Shown: positions 27,652 to 35,789 of the stretch, piece after piece
Layout of the letters: the number at the start of each line of letters is the position of its first letter
Numbering within the stretch: position 1 is the first letter of the stretch
From: an uncultured Mucilaginibacter sp.
GTDB taxonomy: Bacteria; Bacteroidota; Bacteroidia; Sphingobacteriales; Sphingobacteriaceae
Length of the DNA: 49,314 bases
NCBI GenBank assembly: GCA_913777515.1
Contig: CAJYSL010000449.1
Coordinates: forward strand, 1-49,314
Direction of reading: 5' to 3'
The notes under the pieces: generated by a model
Database searches by the model: none
Told to the model about the DNA's origin: nothing
Seen by the model: the letters and a program-made list of their open reading frames with translations, nothing else
Position numbers and translations under genes: made by a program

Positions 27652-28374
27652 ATGAAAGCGATATTAACCGCGCTGGCACTGCTGCTGGCGCACGGGGCCA
27701 CTATTGCCCAAACCGTTATCAACCGCAGTTACCCTATCAAAGCGGGGGAGAAGTTGCACCTGAAATTTGATTACCCGGTAGTGCGTGTAAGTACCTGGGA
27801 CCAAAAAGAAGTGTCGATTGTAGCCAAAGTAAGTATTAATGATGGTGAAAGCGACAATGCCTTTACACTGCTTGATGAAACAAAAGACGGCGTGCTGGAG
27901 ATAAGCAGCCGCATTAAGGATATGGATAAGCTGCCGCGCCGCTATACAGTTTGGGATGCCGGTAAAAAAACAGTGTTTAAAACCGAAGCCGAATTTAACG
28001 ATTATAAAAGCAAAGCAGGCGGCATCCGTTCTTATTCCACCGGAACGGATATTGATATCAAACTGGAAGTAAAAGTGCCTGTGGGAACGCCTACCGAAAT
28101 CAACTCGGTTTATGGTATAGTCGAATTGGCCAACTTTAACGCACCGGTAACTATTGACGCCGTTTACGGTGGTATTGATGCCTCGCTGGATAAATCGCGC
28201 GCCGGGCAAATTAAGGCAACCACCGTGTACGGAAAAATATACTCTAATTTAAATTTGGAGCTCACCGACCATCAGCAAGAGCACTTTTTAAACTCCATAA
28301 CGGCCCAACCCGGCAAAGGACCGGCCTATGCGTTTAAGTCTACTTACGGTAAAATTTATATTAGAAAACTTTAA
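27652..28374 (+). CDS. Second exported DUF4097-like beta-repeat protein
   Basis: A 240-residue paralogue-like neighbour of the preceding gene. The signal peptide is at 1-19 (ATIAQ). The beta-repeat body contains TEINSVYGIVELANF, VTIDAVYGGIDASL and IKATTVYGKIYSNL, and both proteins end with a similar strand (STYGKVYLRK here as STYGKIYIRK). The shared ending suggests an ancient tandem duplication. The spacing of 27 nt indicates one transcript. No distinct catalytic residues are visible. Confidence 0.85.
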   Translation: MKAILTALALLLAHGATIAQTVINRSYPIKAGEKLHLKFDYPVVRVSTWDQKEVSIVAKVSINDGESDNAFTLLDETKDGVLEISSRIKDMDKLPRRYTVWDAGKKTVFKTEAEFNDYKSKAGGIRSYSTGTDIDIKLEVKVPVGTPTEINSVYGIVELANFNAPVTIDAVYGGIDASLDKSRAGQIKATTVYGKIYSNLNLELTDHQQEHFLNSITAQPGKGPAYAFKSTYGKIYIRKL

Positions 28375-28564
28375 TCTGAAATTTTGAGATGAAAATTACC
28401 ACTGTAAGTCGTGATGCGTTTCTGTGTAAGTGTTTGATAATAAATAATATATATAGTTATTAGTCTTCTTGTTAGTTAAAGATTATCTTAATGTTATAAA
28501 TTTTATTAATAGCCCATCATTAAATGCGATTTGCAAATTGGGCATGTTTGTTGCACATTTGTGG
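28375..28564. other. Gene-free, AT-rich segment after the DUF4097 genes
   Basis: About 190 nt of AT-rich sequence before the candidate small RNA. A 24-codon frame at 28389-28463 exists but has no supporting signal. The small-RNA promoter elements occupy 28530-28561. Confidence 0.5.
28530..28561 (+). promoter_or_regulatory. Promoter-like elements for a candidate small RNA
   Basis: TTTG (28530-28533) and CACATTTG (28554-28561) give the Bacteroidota -33/-7 pattern with a 20-nt spacer and one mismatch. No coding gene follows on this strand, which points to a noncoding transcript. Confidence 0.45.
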
Positions 28565-28648
28565 TGTCGGCAATCTTCGCCGACAAATTGTGATAAGGTT
28601 TAGGTTGAAGCCTTCCAAGCTGCAAGAGCGGGGAAGGCTTTATTTTTT
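28565..28648 (+). ncRNA. Candidate small RNA (two hairpins, own promoter and terminator)
   Basis: Just downstream of the promoter-like pair, TGTCGGC (28565-28571) pairs with GCCGACA (28579-28585). About 22 nt later a terminator stem forms from AAGCCTTCC (28608-28616) and GGAAGGCTT (28632-28640), followed by a T6 run (28643-28648). The whole would be an RNA of about 80 nt between two convergent operons. The second hairpin could instead be only the distal terminator of the DUF4097 operon, 234 nt after its stop. I do not recognise the family. Confidence 0.42.
28608..28648 (+). terminator. Intrinsic terminator between convergent operons
   Basis: A 9-bp GC-rich stem (28608-28616 with 28632-28640) is followed by TATTTTTT. 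It works on the plus strand only, because the other side lacks a U-run. Confidence 0.8.
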
Positions 28649-28730
28649 GCTGTTAATTTAAAGATTGCAGACTTGCAAAGCTCGTGTTAGCCATCGCTGC
28701 TAAAGGCGGTTTAAGCAAGTCAACTAGCAC

Positions 28731-30437
28731 TTATCTCGATGTATTAAACCTGAAAATATCTTTATTCAATTGCTTGTCGGGTGGGTTAAAGTTTTGCAGT
28801 TCCTGGGCCATGGCTGGGTTTATCGATATATGTTCTGATATGATTTCGTAGCTCATATCCCTGATTGTTCCTGATAGTTCATTTTGTTTACGGTACTCGT
28901 ACTTCAACACCCTTAAAAATATTTCGCGGTTAGTTGCGCTTACCTCTTCTTTGTAAATCCGGGCTATTTCAACAGCGTAATGCTTGCTGTCTTCAATATT
29001 GTTAAAATAATTATTTAGGCAGTTAAACGCATCATGGGTACTGCGCCAACCCTCTATCAATAAACTTTGGGCACCTGCAATGTCGTTCATCTTTTGTTTA
29101 CGGATGAGTGAGGCTTTTAAAAACTGGTTGCGGTACCGGTAATGGTCTACCACCTTCTCAAAGTATTCCATAGCTTCATCATTCTTTTTTAAGGTGAGGT
29201 ATAAGTCGCCTACCTTTTCGTAATTGTGAAGTTCTTTGTAAAGTTCTATCGCCTCCAGGGTAGCATTCGCCTTCTCGTAGTATTCGGCCGCTTTTTGTTT
29301 GTCTTTTAAATATTGCAGATATATGGCTGCTGCCTCGGCATAAAAGCCGCCCTCAACCAGCGTCTCTGCCGCCTTTTGGTAGTTTTTTAGTAGCTTCAGG
29401 TAAATAAAAGCAGCTTTGTAATAGTCTTTTTGCTTTATTAAATCCTGAGCCGTTTTTTCGTACTGAGCCTGTAATTCGATCTGCTTGTCGCCTATATTGG
29501 CCGAACCACCGCCTGTTCGTCCGCTGCTGCCGTAACTGCCGCCAAGCGATAGGTTAGACCATTGATTATTTAAATTTAAACCACCCGAGCCTGAGCCGCG
29601 GTTAGTGCCATCATTGTCTATGGGGATGGCACGTTTTAGCGCTTCATCAGGGTCTGTTTTGAATAAGTCGAGCAACCGGTCAACCTCGTTCTGGTTACGT
29701 TTTTCCAGGTCGTGATAGTCGTTTTGTATAGCGCCGCCAAAATTAGCGCCACCACCAAACAAGCCGCCAAATACGGAGCCTAAACCACCAAGCATGCTCA
29801 TGCCAGCTCCGCCAAGCATACCGCCACTGCCCGTCGTATCGCCAAAAAGATTTTTGTACATGGCAAGCTTCATTTGCTCTGCCTTGGTTAAAGGTTTCGA
29901 TTCATCTTCTTCCTTCGGAACTGCATCCTGCAACTGCTTGATGAATGCTTCGGGGACCACAGGCTCCACCTGGAAGCTCCGGATTTCGCCAGGTATAAAC
30001 ACTCTTTCGGCGGGCATAGTCAATTGCCTTGGTACGTTTAACGGCGCCTCAATCAGGGTTGTCCAGTCAATCGGCTCCGTCAATTCGCAAAATCCGTATA
30101 CCGGATGAAAAAAGTGCTTTTTGCTAGCAAACAGCGTTTGTATTTCGTCAACGGCGATAGCCGGAAATACTTCCGATTTTTCGGGAATAAACAACGTATT
30201 ATAAATCGACTGGCAATATTCGTTGCTGTAAATATCGCGGACGGTTCGCTGAGTAATAAGCAAACAGCCGGCAACCGTATTAACGGCTGTTCCGGGTATG
30301 GCATAGAAGTCCACATCTTGAAGCGATAGTCCCATCAGCTGTACCTGCTCGACCCAATAACGAATAGAAGAGCCTTTGATAAATACGCCCAGTAGCGGGT
30401 ATTTGCTTAAAGCAGCCGGTTTAATTTTTAGTTCCAT
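28731..30437 (-). CDS. bpX-type ternary-system protein with Gly-rich linkers and TPR-like repeats
   Basis: A 568-residue last gene of the second MoxR/vWA operon. Residues 1-160 form a domain I assign by context to the bpX families of MoxR-vWA-beta-propeller ternary systems. Residues 203-235 are strikingly hydrophobic and glycine-rich (GGLGSVFGGLFGGG), and a second Gly/Ser-rich stretch spans 280-313. Residues 325-500 are TPR-like or clathrin-repeat-like helices (YYKAAFIYLKLLKNYQKAAE; YEKVGDLYLTLKKNDEAMEYF). It has no signal peptide. Its start overlaps the preceding vWA gene by 17 nt. It may be a scaffold or a membrane-active component; the exact bpX number is not assigned. Confidence 0.8.
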   Translation of the reverse strand: MELKIKPAALSKYPLLGVFIKGSSIRYWVEQVQLMGLSLQDVDFYAIPGTAVNTVAGCLLITQRTVRDIYSNEYCQSIYNTLFIPEKSEVFPAIAVDEIQTLFASKKHFFHPVYGFCELTEPIDWTTLIEAPLNVPRQLTMPAERVFIPGEIRSFQVEPVVPEAFIKQLQDAVPKEEDESKPLTKAEQMKLAMYKNLFGDTTGSGGMLGGAGMSMLGGLGSVFGGLFGGGANFGGAIQNDYHDLEKRNQNEVDRLLDLFKTDPDEALKRAIPIDNDGTNRGSGSGGLNLNNQWSNLSLGGSYGSSGRTGGGSANIGDKQIELQAQYEKTAQDLIKQKDYYKAAFIYLKLLKNYQKAAETLVEGGFYAEAAAIYLQYLKDKQKAAEYYEKANATLEAIELYKELHNYEKVGDLYLTLKKNDEAMEYFEKVVDHYRYRNQFLKASLIRKQKMNDIAGAQSLLIEGWRSTHDAFNCLNNYFNNIEDSKHYAVEIARIYKEEVSATNREIFLRVLKYEYRKQNELSGTIRDMSYEIISEHISINPAMAQELQNFNPPDKQLNKDIFRFNTSR

Positions 30438-32934
30438 TTTTTATGGTTTTGATAAATGGATGAATGTATCGCTCAAAAAACAGCGTTGGGTGCAAAATTT
30501 CTGTGGCGGCGTTTGGGTCGTTTTCCATGCTTTCTATAGTAACTATAGCGCCTGCCTGCTCCAGCTTAAACTTAAAATCGCCAGCTTTACGATGCGATGC
30601 ATTTTGCCATACGGATTGAGGGGCATGATCTACCAACGCTTTAGCATCTTTTAAACCAATACCTGTAAACTCCTTAATGATCTTTACTATCTCAAGTGGC
30701 TTACTGCCCGCCGATTTTAAAAATACGTTAACCCTTGGCGATTTATAATAATAAGGGTTGCCCGCAAATGCTCCGGCAGTAGCTATGCCTAAACTGCTAT
30801 CTAACACGGCGGGTACATAAATATGCGGTATTTTTTTGTCGCTGCTTTTAAAAATAAAATAACCTGCGCTTTTAATTTCGATAATGCTGCCATCGGCAAA
30901 AAGAAAATTGCTTTTGGATATTTTTTCGGCCTGTATTGTTGCTTTTGAAAAAAATGAATCCAGCTTTATAATGCCATTGCTGTTTACGTATAACTCGTGC
31001 GTATTAAAAACAAAGTTGCCTTTATCATTAATAGTTAGCTGCTGAACGTTTTTTAATTGTTTCCAGGCATCAAAAAACTTTTGCTGCAGTACGCCTAAGT
31101 CTTTTTGGCGCGATTGATGGTTTTCTAAAATCACCTTCGGGAGTACCGCGCTATTGGTAATTGTTCCGTCGAGCGAAATAGCCCAGCTATTTTCGCGCAA
31201 TACGTAATAAAATTGGTTATTGTAAAATACAAAATTGTTATAGGCATATCTCCACTCCTCAAACCAAAATATTTTCCGCTCATTGTTGCTTAGGTTCAGC
31301 AAAAGTATTCTTCTGTCTTTTTGTGCAAAAGCAAGCAAAACGTGGGCGCCATCGTCCAGCAAACCCATTTCCGCAGTGTTTGACGTAAAGGGGAGGTCCT
31401 GAACGACCAGTTCCCAGCCCTTTTCGTTTTTCTTCGATTCAATGTCATACAAACGGTAAAGCTTTTTATCACTTGTCATCAGGTAGATATTATCATCAGC
31501 CGTGCTCATCATTGTACCCGGAATTTGAGGCATTTTAAGCAGAATAGGCACACGGGTAGCGCTTGGGCCACCTTGTTTGCTGCGCTCGGGTTGGTTCCAC
31601 AGTTCTTCTAACGGTAACTGGAAATCCTGTACATGCTTTTTGTTGTTTTGCTGCCGCCTGTATAACGATACTCTGCCCTGTGTGGTAATGTATATCCAGT
31701 AGCTGAAAAAATCATGATGGTCGCTCATCAGTTTCAGCATTTCCGGCGACTGCAGATTATCTGCTGCCGAGATAAAAAATACTTCGGCTTTGCCTTTGTA
31801 CTCTTTAATAAAACTTTCCAAACCGCGGGCTGGGTGCAGGCAGCTCTCTACATGCCGTAAACTTACTATCAGGTCGTTAACCGTATTAAAGGTAACCGGC
31901 TGGCAGGTATTACCTACCGAAAATGCAATGCACTCAATATCAGTTTTAGGGTGCCTGGCAATAGCCAGCATTACTGCGTAAGCAACCGTTTTAGGCGTAC
32001 CCCAGGTTTTGATAGAAACATCAATAACCAAAACGCGCTTTAAATTATTGCTGATTGGCGGTACCTCGCGGTTGAGGTACAGCGCCTCGTTGTTGGCCAG
32101 TCTGGATAAAAACACCAGGTCATCATTAGCAAACTCCGAAATCAGCAGTTTATCAAAATCGCCTTTGTTGGTTAAATCAGAAACACCGCCCAAGGGTTGC
32201 GTACTGGGTAACGAGTTATGCAGCGGGATATGCAACGCACCCCACAGGTGCTTAATGAGCACGCCAATCGGGCGGGTTGCATGCTCGTCGGTAAGCAGCT
32301 GTAACCAGTCTTCTTTCTTTTTTTGCTGAAGGTTGCCGTTTAAATCTTTAAGTTCTTCCTCAATATTTAACGCCGAACTTACTTTAGCCAGCAGGGTTTT
32401 AATATCCGGAAAATTTTTACTGAGTAAGGCAATCGGCAGCAGATCGCGTTTGTAGCGGTCTTTTTTTAACAAAGGTTTTACGTCTGCTTGCTGATTGTCG
32501 GCTTTGAGGGTACGGTAATCGCTCAAGATACGCTTTGCCGCCTTGGCCGACAGCCGGTTGTGGCACGACTCAAAAATGGTTTGCAAAAGCATGAGCCGTT
32601 TGGTACCCTGTTTATAGTCGGCCGGTAAGGCAGACAGCATTTCTAAAAACTCAAATGCCTGCTCTACCGATTTATCGCCACGCTCCACATCAGACGCAAT
32701 GATGGTACGTACATGACCGATGTCCGTAGCGCCATTAGCATTGGTAGCCATAATGGCAAGCAATACCGAGCCAAAGGGCGGAATGCCTTGAATGGATAAT
32801 TGCTGTAAAACGGATTCGACCAGCTCGCGGTAAGCAATGGTGTTGCCACCCGGAATGGCAACCACTTCTTTATGGTCTTCCCACTGCCAAAAATAATCCT
32901 GATAAGGCTGAAAATATTCCTGGTAAGTCATCAT
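30421..32934 (-). CDS. vWA / beta-propeller (bpX) protein with C-terminal ribosomal L7/L12-like domain
   Basis: An 837-residue core protein of the ternary system. Residues 1-290 are helical. A vWA-like domain starts near 298 (KRVLVIDVSIKTWG, Asp305); its metal site is degenerate because the second Ser of DxSxS is Lys. Residues about 480-720 show repeated beta-strand units (DDNIYLMTSDKKLYRLYD; FVFYNNQFYYVLREN) consistent with a beta-propeller. Residues 734-802 closely follow the L7/L12 C-terminal domain pattern: LEIVKIIKEFTGIGLKDAKA, then LVDHAPQSVW and KLEQAGAIVTIE. It overlaps the upstream gene by 4 nt (ATGA). Its role is likely substrate or ribosome recognition coupled to the MoxR ATPase. 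Confidence 0.87.
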   Translation of the reverse strand: MMTYQEYFQPYQDYFWQWEDHKEVVAIPGGNTIAYRELVESVLQQLSIQGIPPFGSVLLAIMATNANGATDIGHVRTIIASDVERGDKSVEQAFEFLEMLSALPADYKQGTKRLMLLQTIFESCHNRLSAKAAKRILSDYRTLKADNQQADVKPLLKKDRYKRDLLPIALLSKNFPDIKTLLAKVSSALNIEEELKDLNGNLQQKKKEDWLQLLTDEHATRPIGVLIKHLWGALHIPLHNSLPSTQPLGGVSDLTNKGDFDKLLISEFANDDLVFLSRLANNEALYLNREVPPISNNLKRVLVIDVSIKTWGTPKTVAYAVMLAIARHPKTDIECIAFSVGNTCQPVTFNTVNDLIVSLRHVESCLHPARGLESFIKEYKGKAEVFFISAADNLQSPEMLKLMSDHHDFFSYWIYITTQGRVSLYRRQQNNKKHVQDFQLPLEELWNQPERSKQGGPSATRVPILLKMPQIPGTMMSTADDNIYLMTSDKKLYRLYDIESKKNEKGWELVVQDLPFTSNTAEMGLLDDGAHVLLAFAQKDRRILLLNLSNNERKIFWFEEWRYAYNNFVFYNNQFYYVLRENSWAISLDGTITNSAVLPKVILENHQSRQKDLGVLQQKFFDAWKQLKNVQQLTINDKGNFVFNTHELYVNSNGIIKLDSFFSKATIQAEKISKSNFLFADGSIIEIKSAGYFIFKSSDKKIPHIYVPAVLDSSLGIATAGAFAGNPYYYKSPRVNVFLKSAGSKPLEIVKIIKEFTGIGLKDAKALVDHAPQSVWQNASHRKAGDFKFKLEQAGAIVTIESMENDPNAATEILHPTLFFERYIHPFIKTIKNGTKN

Positions 32935-33674
32935 AACGCCTCCGGTAATTGGTTTAGGCTTGCGCGGAACGAGCCTATGGTTAAGGGCCTCAGTTGCGCT
33001 TTAGGTACAGTAAAATAGTTAGAGTCGGGGTTAAACACTATCCAAAATAACTTTTTGGGGTTGAGCAGCGTATTTAATGACGACAACAGCGCGTGCAGAT
33101 CAAAAGCGTAACCGGCCGGGATCATAAAGTCGCTCTCGGTGTAGTGTACCTCTCCATGCAACGGCAATAAGGGTGCGCCAACCAAAAAGGCATATTGCTT
33201 ATCCACAATAGTCCACCTGATATTTTTTAACCTGATGGCCGGCGCCGTTTCTACATACTTTTGAAGCTGGCTAAGCGGAACAAGCATTGCTGAAGCTTTT
33301 TTTTCATGCGCTGATTTAACCAGGCCGACAGTCACCTTACCGGGTATACCGAAATAATTATGGTTAAAGGCCGGCAGTTTAACAGGCAAGGCCCTGTCAA
33401 TGGGCGACCACAGCAAAGCCGGTATGTTGCGCTCGGGCAGGTAGCCATCCTTTAAAAATAGCTTACCACCGCGCGCCTCATACATTTGCTTGTCGGGCAG
33501 GCTAAGCACTTCAGCTGCCTTAATCTGGTCGGCTGTAAAATCTTTCACCCAGATGTAACCAGCCTCGTGCGCCGCTTTCAGATTTTTCCAGTGCCGTATT
33601 GCGCCAAGATGCTCTTTGCTGCGAATGTTTAGCCTCAGGTAAAAAACTATACTGCCTGCAGTATCTTTTGCCAT
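32931..33674 (-). CDS. bpX-type accessory protein of the ternary system
   Basis: A 247-residue soluble protein lying between the MoxR ATPase (28-nt overlap) and the vWA/beta-propeller protein (4-nt overlap). It is mixed alpha/beta with conserved-looking segments AGYIWVKDFTADQIKAAEVL, IPALLWSPIDRALPVKLP and HYTESDFMIPAGYAFDLHAL. I recognise no enzyme motif. Context places it among the bpX families found only in MoxR-vWA-beta-propeller systems (possibly bpX2, not certain). Probably an adaptor. Confidence 0.8.
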   Translation of the reverse strand: MAKDTAGSIVFYLRLNIRSKEHLGAIRHWKNLKAAHEAGYIWVKDFTADQIKAAEVLSLPDKQMYEARGGKLFLKDGYLPERNIPALLWSPIDRALPVKLPAFNHNYFGIPGKVTVGLVKSAHEKKASAMLVPLSQLQKYVETAPAIRLKNIRWTIVDKQYAFLVGAPLLPLHGEVHYTESDFMIPAGYAFDLHALLSSLNTLLNPKKLFWIVFNPDSNYFTVPKAQLRPLTIGSFRASLNQLPEAL

Positions 33675-34780
33675 AATAACTCAATCTCGTTTTGTATGTG
33701 CTGCTTGTGCTCGTAGTTTTTTATCCAGTTGCTGCGGGTTTGTATATAGCGCAGCTTATCCTTAATTACGTTTTGCTCCTCAAAAGACAGGTTATCATTC
33801 TCGAATCTGCCTTTCAGGTGCAACACTTCTTTCATCAGCTCTTCGGCATTAGGTGCATTGTTTAAAACCGCCTGCGGGTGGGCATTAGCTGAGCTTTCTT
33901 TTTCGATAATCAGGTTTATCATGCCCGATAGTATTTCTATTTGCTCCTCGGTATCCCAGATGTATTTTATTACCCACAAATCTGAGGTAATGGCTTCCTG
34001 CCGGCCACAGGTGATGGCGCTGGCCGCCAGTAAGTTCTGAATTTTTACCGCCCTGCGGTCAGATACCTTGATGCCTGTATTCCGCAGGTTATGAACCAGA
34101 TCCACATATTGCTTTCTGATAGGCGAGAGGTCGACCGTTTTCCGTAACGCCTGCAATTCCCTGATTTCGGTTGGTGTAATTTGAGGTTTTTCTTGCCCTT
34201 CTTTGTTTTGGAAATTCCAGCCCGCCATCAGCACATGCTCCAATAAATCGGTATCTACATAATCGCATTTAACACGTACCAAAAAGCGGTCGAGTAGGGC
34301 GTTGAGGGCCTCATCCTCGGGCAGTACGTTACTGGCGCCAATAAACATCAGGGCAGGCAGGTTGCGGGTTTCTTTACCCCGCCTGAAAATCTTTTCGTTC
34401 AAAGCCAGCAATAAGCTGTTAAGGATGGCGCTATTGGCGTTAAAAATCTCGTCTAAAAACACCATTGAGGCTTCGGGCATCATGCCCTCGGTATTGGTAA
34501 CCAGGTTGCCGTCTTTGAGTGCCCTGATATCAAACGGACCAAAAATTTCGTTAGGCTCGGTAAAGCGGGTTAACAGGTATTCGAAGTTTTTACCATCGAT
34601 GATACAGTTAGACAGCGACCTTACGATAGCACTTTTGGCCGTACCGGGCGGGCCCAGCAAAAAGGCATTTTCGTTGGCGATGAGGCATACGCCAAGAAGG
34701 TCAATAATTTCGTTTTTACCAACAAAGGTGTCTTTTACAGAAGCGAGTACGGCGTTAAGCCTTTGGATATGATTATTCAT
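33647..34780 (-). CDS. MoxR-family AAA+ ATPase (second, ternary system)
   Basis: A 377-residue MoxR/RavA-like AAA+ ATPase. Walker A is GPPGTAKS (43-50), Walker B is MVFLDE (106-111, canonical) and sensor 1 is FIGASN (146-151). The MoxR insert (RFTEPNEIFGPFDI) is present, and a helical C-terminal region (about 285-375) contains LKGRFENDNLSFEEQNVIKD. ATG 34780 is chosen because it starts the conserved NNHIQRLNAVL segment and overlaps the upstream stop by 8 nt; ATG 34822 adds 14 unlikely residues. It should drive the remodelling activity of the ternary system. It is clearly a different subfamily from the MoxR at 18747-19823. Confidence 0.93.
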   Translation of the reverse strand: MNNHIQRLNAVLASVKDTFVGKNEIIDLLGVCLIANENAFLLGPPGTAKSAIVRSLSNCIIDGKNFEYLLTRFTEPNEIFGPFDIRALKDGNLVTNTEGMMPEASMVFLDEIFNANSAILNSLLLALNEKIFRRGKETRNLPALMFIGASNVLPEDEALNALLDRFLVRVKCDYVDTDLLEHVLMAGWNFQNKEGQEKPQITPTEIRELQALRKTVDLSPIRKQYVDLVHNLRNTGIKVSDRRAVKIQNLLAASAITCGRQEAITSDLWVIKYIWDTEEQIEILSGMINLIIEKESSANAHPQAVLNNAPNAEELMKEVLHLKGRFENDNLSFEEQNVIKDKLRYIQTRSNWIKNYEHKQHIQNEIELLWQKILQAV

Positions 34781-35414
34781 GAGTGTGTGCAGGTTTAAAG
34801 TCTTTCCACAAATCGGCGGCAAACAGGCCCAGGCTCGCGCTTACGGAAACGGTGAAAAAAGGATGCGTAGCCAACGGCAACCGGGCGTGTTTTATAATGC
34901 GATCAGTATATAGCTGTTTCAGGCACGGATCGTTATAGACTTCATTCGGGTTGATTTTTTGAGGATTAAGCGGGTAGCGCACGCCCGAATAATGCCAGGC
35001 GATAAGTAATTCCAGCAAATGCAGAATCAGGCTGTCATCAGGGTCGATAATGCTCAACTGGCTGATGATATCGGGCAGAAAACGCAGGCAAAGGTCGGCC
35101 GAGAGGACGGCCGAAGCATCCGTTTCTAGCGGGTAATGGCCGAGCAGTTCGCGCACCTGTGTTAATTTACTCTCGCGGTACAGGATAAGTTGTGCAGCAA
35201 GATAAATGGTTTTGGCCGCCCACAGCGCTGCTTCCGGGTTAAATGGTGGTGGTGTGTAAGGATATTCCAGTATTTCGCGTTCGTATTCGGTCCGCAAAAA
35301 ATTCATGACCTGCGTTTCTTCGGGCTGGCTTATTTCTATCACGTTGCCAAACAGCATTACCTCTTCCTGGAGCCGGAGGTGCCTAAGCATTTTAAGGAAT
35401 AGGTTGTTTTGCAT
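34773..35414 (-). CDS. Small helical first protein of the bpX ternary operon
   Basis: A 213-residue, mostly helical cytoplasmic protein with no signal peptide. Recognisable features are an acidic start (EEVMLFGNVIEISQPEE) and repeated Leu-rich helices (LWAAKTIYLAAQLILYR; LLGHYPLETDASAVLSADLC). It opens the five-gene operon and overlaps the MoxR start by 8 nt, so it is translationally coupled. Such small leading proteins are typical components of MoxR-vWA-bpX systems, but I cannot name the family. No promoter consensus is obvious upstream. Confidence 0.78.
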   Translation of the reverse strand: MQNNLFLKMLRHLRLQEEVMLFGNVIEISQPEETQVMNFLRTEYEREILEYPYTPPPFNPEAALWAAKTIYLAAQLILYRESKLTQVRELLGHYPLETDASAVLSADLCLRFLPDIISQLSIIDPDDSLILHLLELLIAWHYSGVRYPLNPQKINPNEVYNDPCLKQLYTDRIIKHARLPLATHPFFTVSVSASLGLFAADLWKDFKPAHTHE

Positions 35415-35630
35415 AATTTAAATCGGCATTAATTTAATAAAATAAGCCGAAAGCCTTGATATTTTACCACTTAATGGTTAGTGACCATTTTACAAAGGTT
35501 CGCGGCGCTGCTGTTAGCTGCCGTAATATTAATACCGTTAGTAACAAAGCTACTTTAACCGGGGCAGATAATTTGTAAAAAGCCTATATCAAATTTTAAC
35601 TTTCGGGGTTAATGGCTACAAAATAAATTA

Positions 35631-35659
35631 TGCACTGCGCAGTCTATTTGCGCAGTGCA
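35631..35659. repeat. 11-bp GC-rich perfect hairpin
   Basis: TGCACTGCGCA (35631-35641) and TGCGCAGTGCA (35649-35659) flank a 7-nt loop. On the minus strand a T-rich tract (TAATTTATTTTG) follows, so it may be a second terminator after the patatin gene or a structure at the start of the ternary operon region. Confidence 0.6.
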
Positions 35660-35716
35660 AATTAAACTAGAAAACATTTTACAATCTAAAAGTCTTGGGA
35701 TTCAGCTGGAGATCCA

Positions 35717-35752
35717 AAGCAAAACACCGGATAGCGTTTAACTATCCGGTGT
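35717..35752 (-). terminator. Intrinsic terminator of the patatin gene
   Basis: ACACCGGATAG (35724-35734) pairs perfectly with CTATCCGGTGT (35742-35752). On the minus strand the stem is followed by TTTTGCTTT. It lies 38 nt beyond the patatin stop. Confidence 0.78.
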
Positions 35753-35789
35753 GAGTGTTTATTAGTATCCAAAAGATGCGAGCCGGGGT

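Larger units (their letters stand above)
35415..35789. other. Intergenic region between ternary operon and patatin gene
   Basis: 375 nt with no gene. It holds two strong hairpins, listed separately (35631-35659 and 35724-35752). No clear -33/-7 promoter pair for the ternary operon was found on the minus strand; AACCTTTG (35500-35493) is a one-mismatch -7 candidate without a -33 partner. Confidence 0.6.

Noticed and set aside
28389-28463. 24-codon ORF just after the second DUF4097-like gene
   Set aside because: Low-complexity AT-rich tail, no homology recalled and no separate start signal.
29600-29840. Glycine-rich stretch as a tandem DNA repeat or CRISPR-like array
   Set aside because: The DNA shows no regular repeat unit or spacer; the pattern is only at the protein level.
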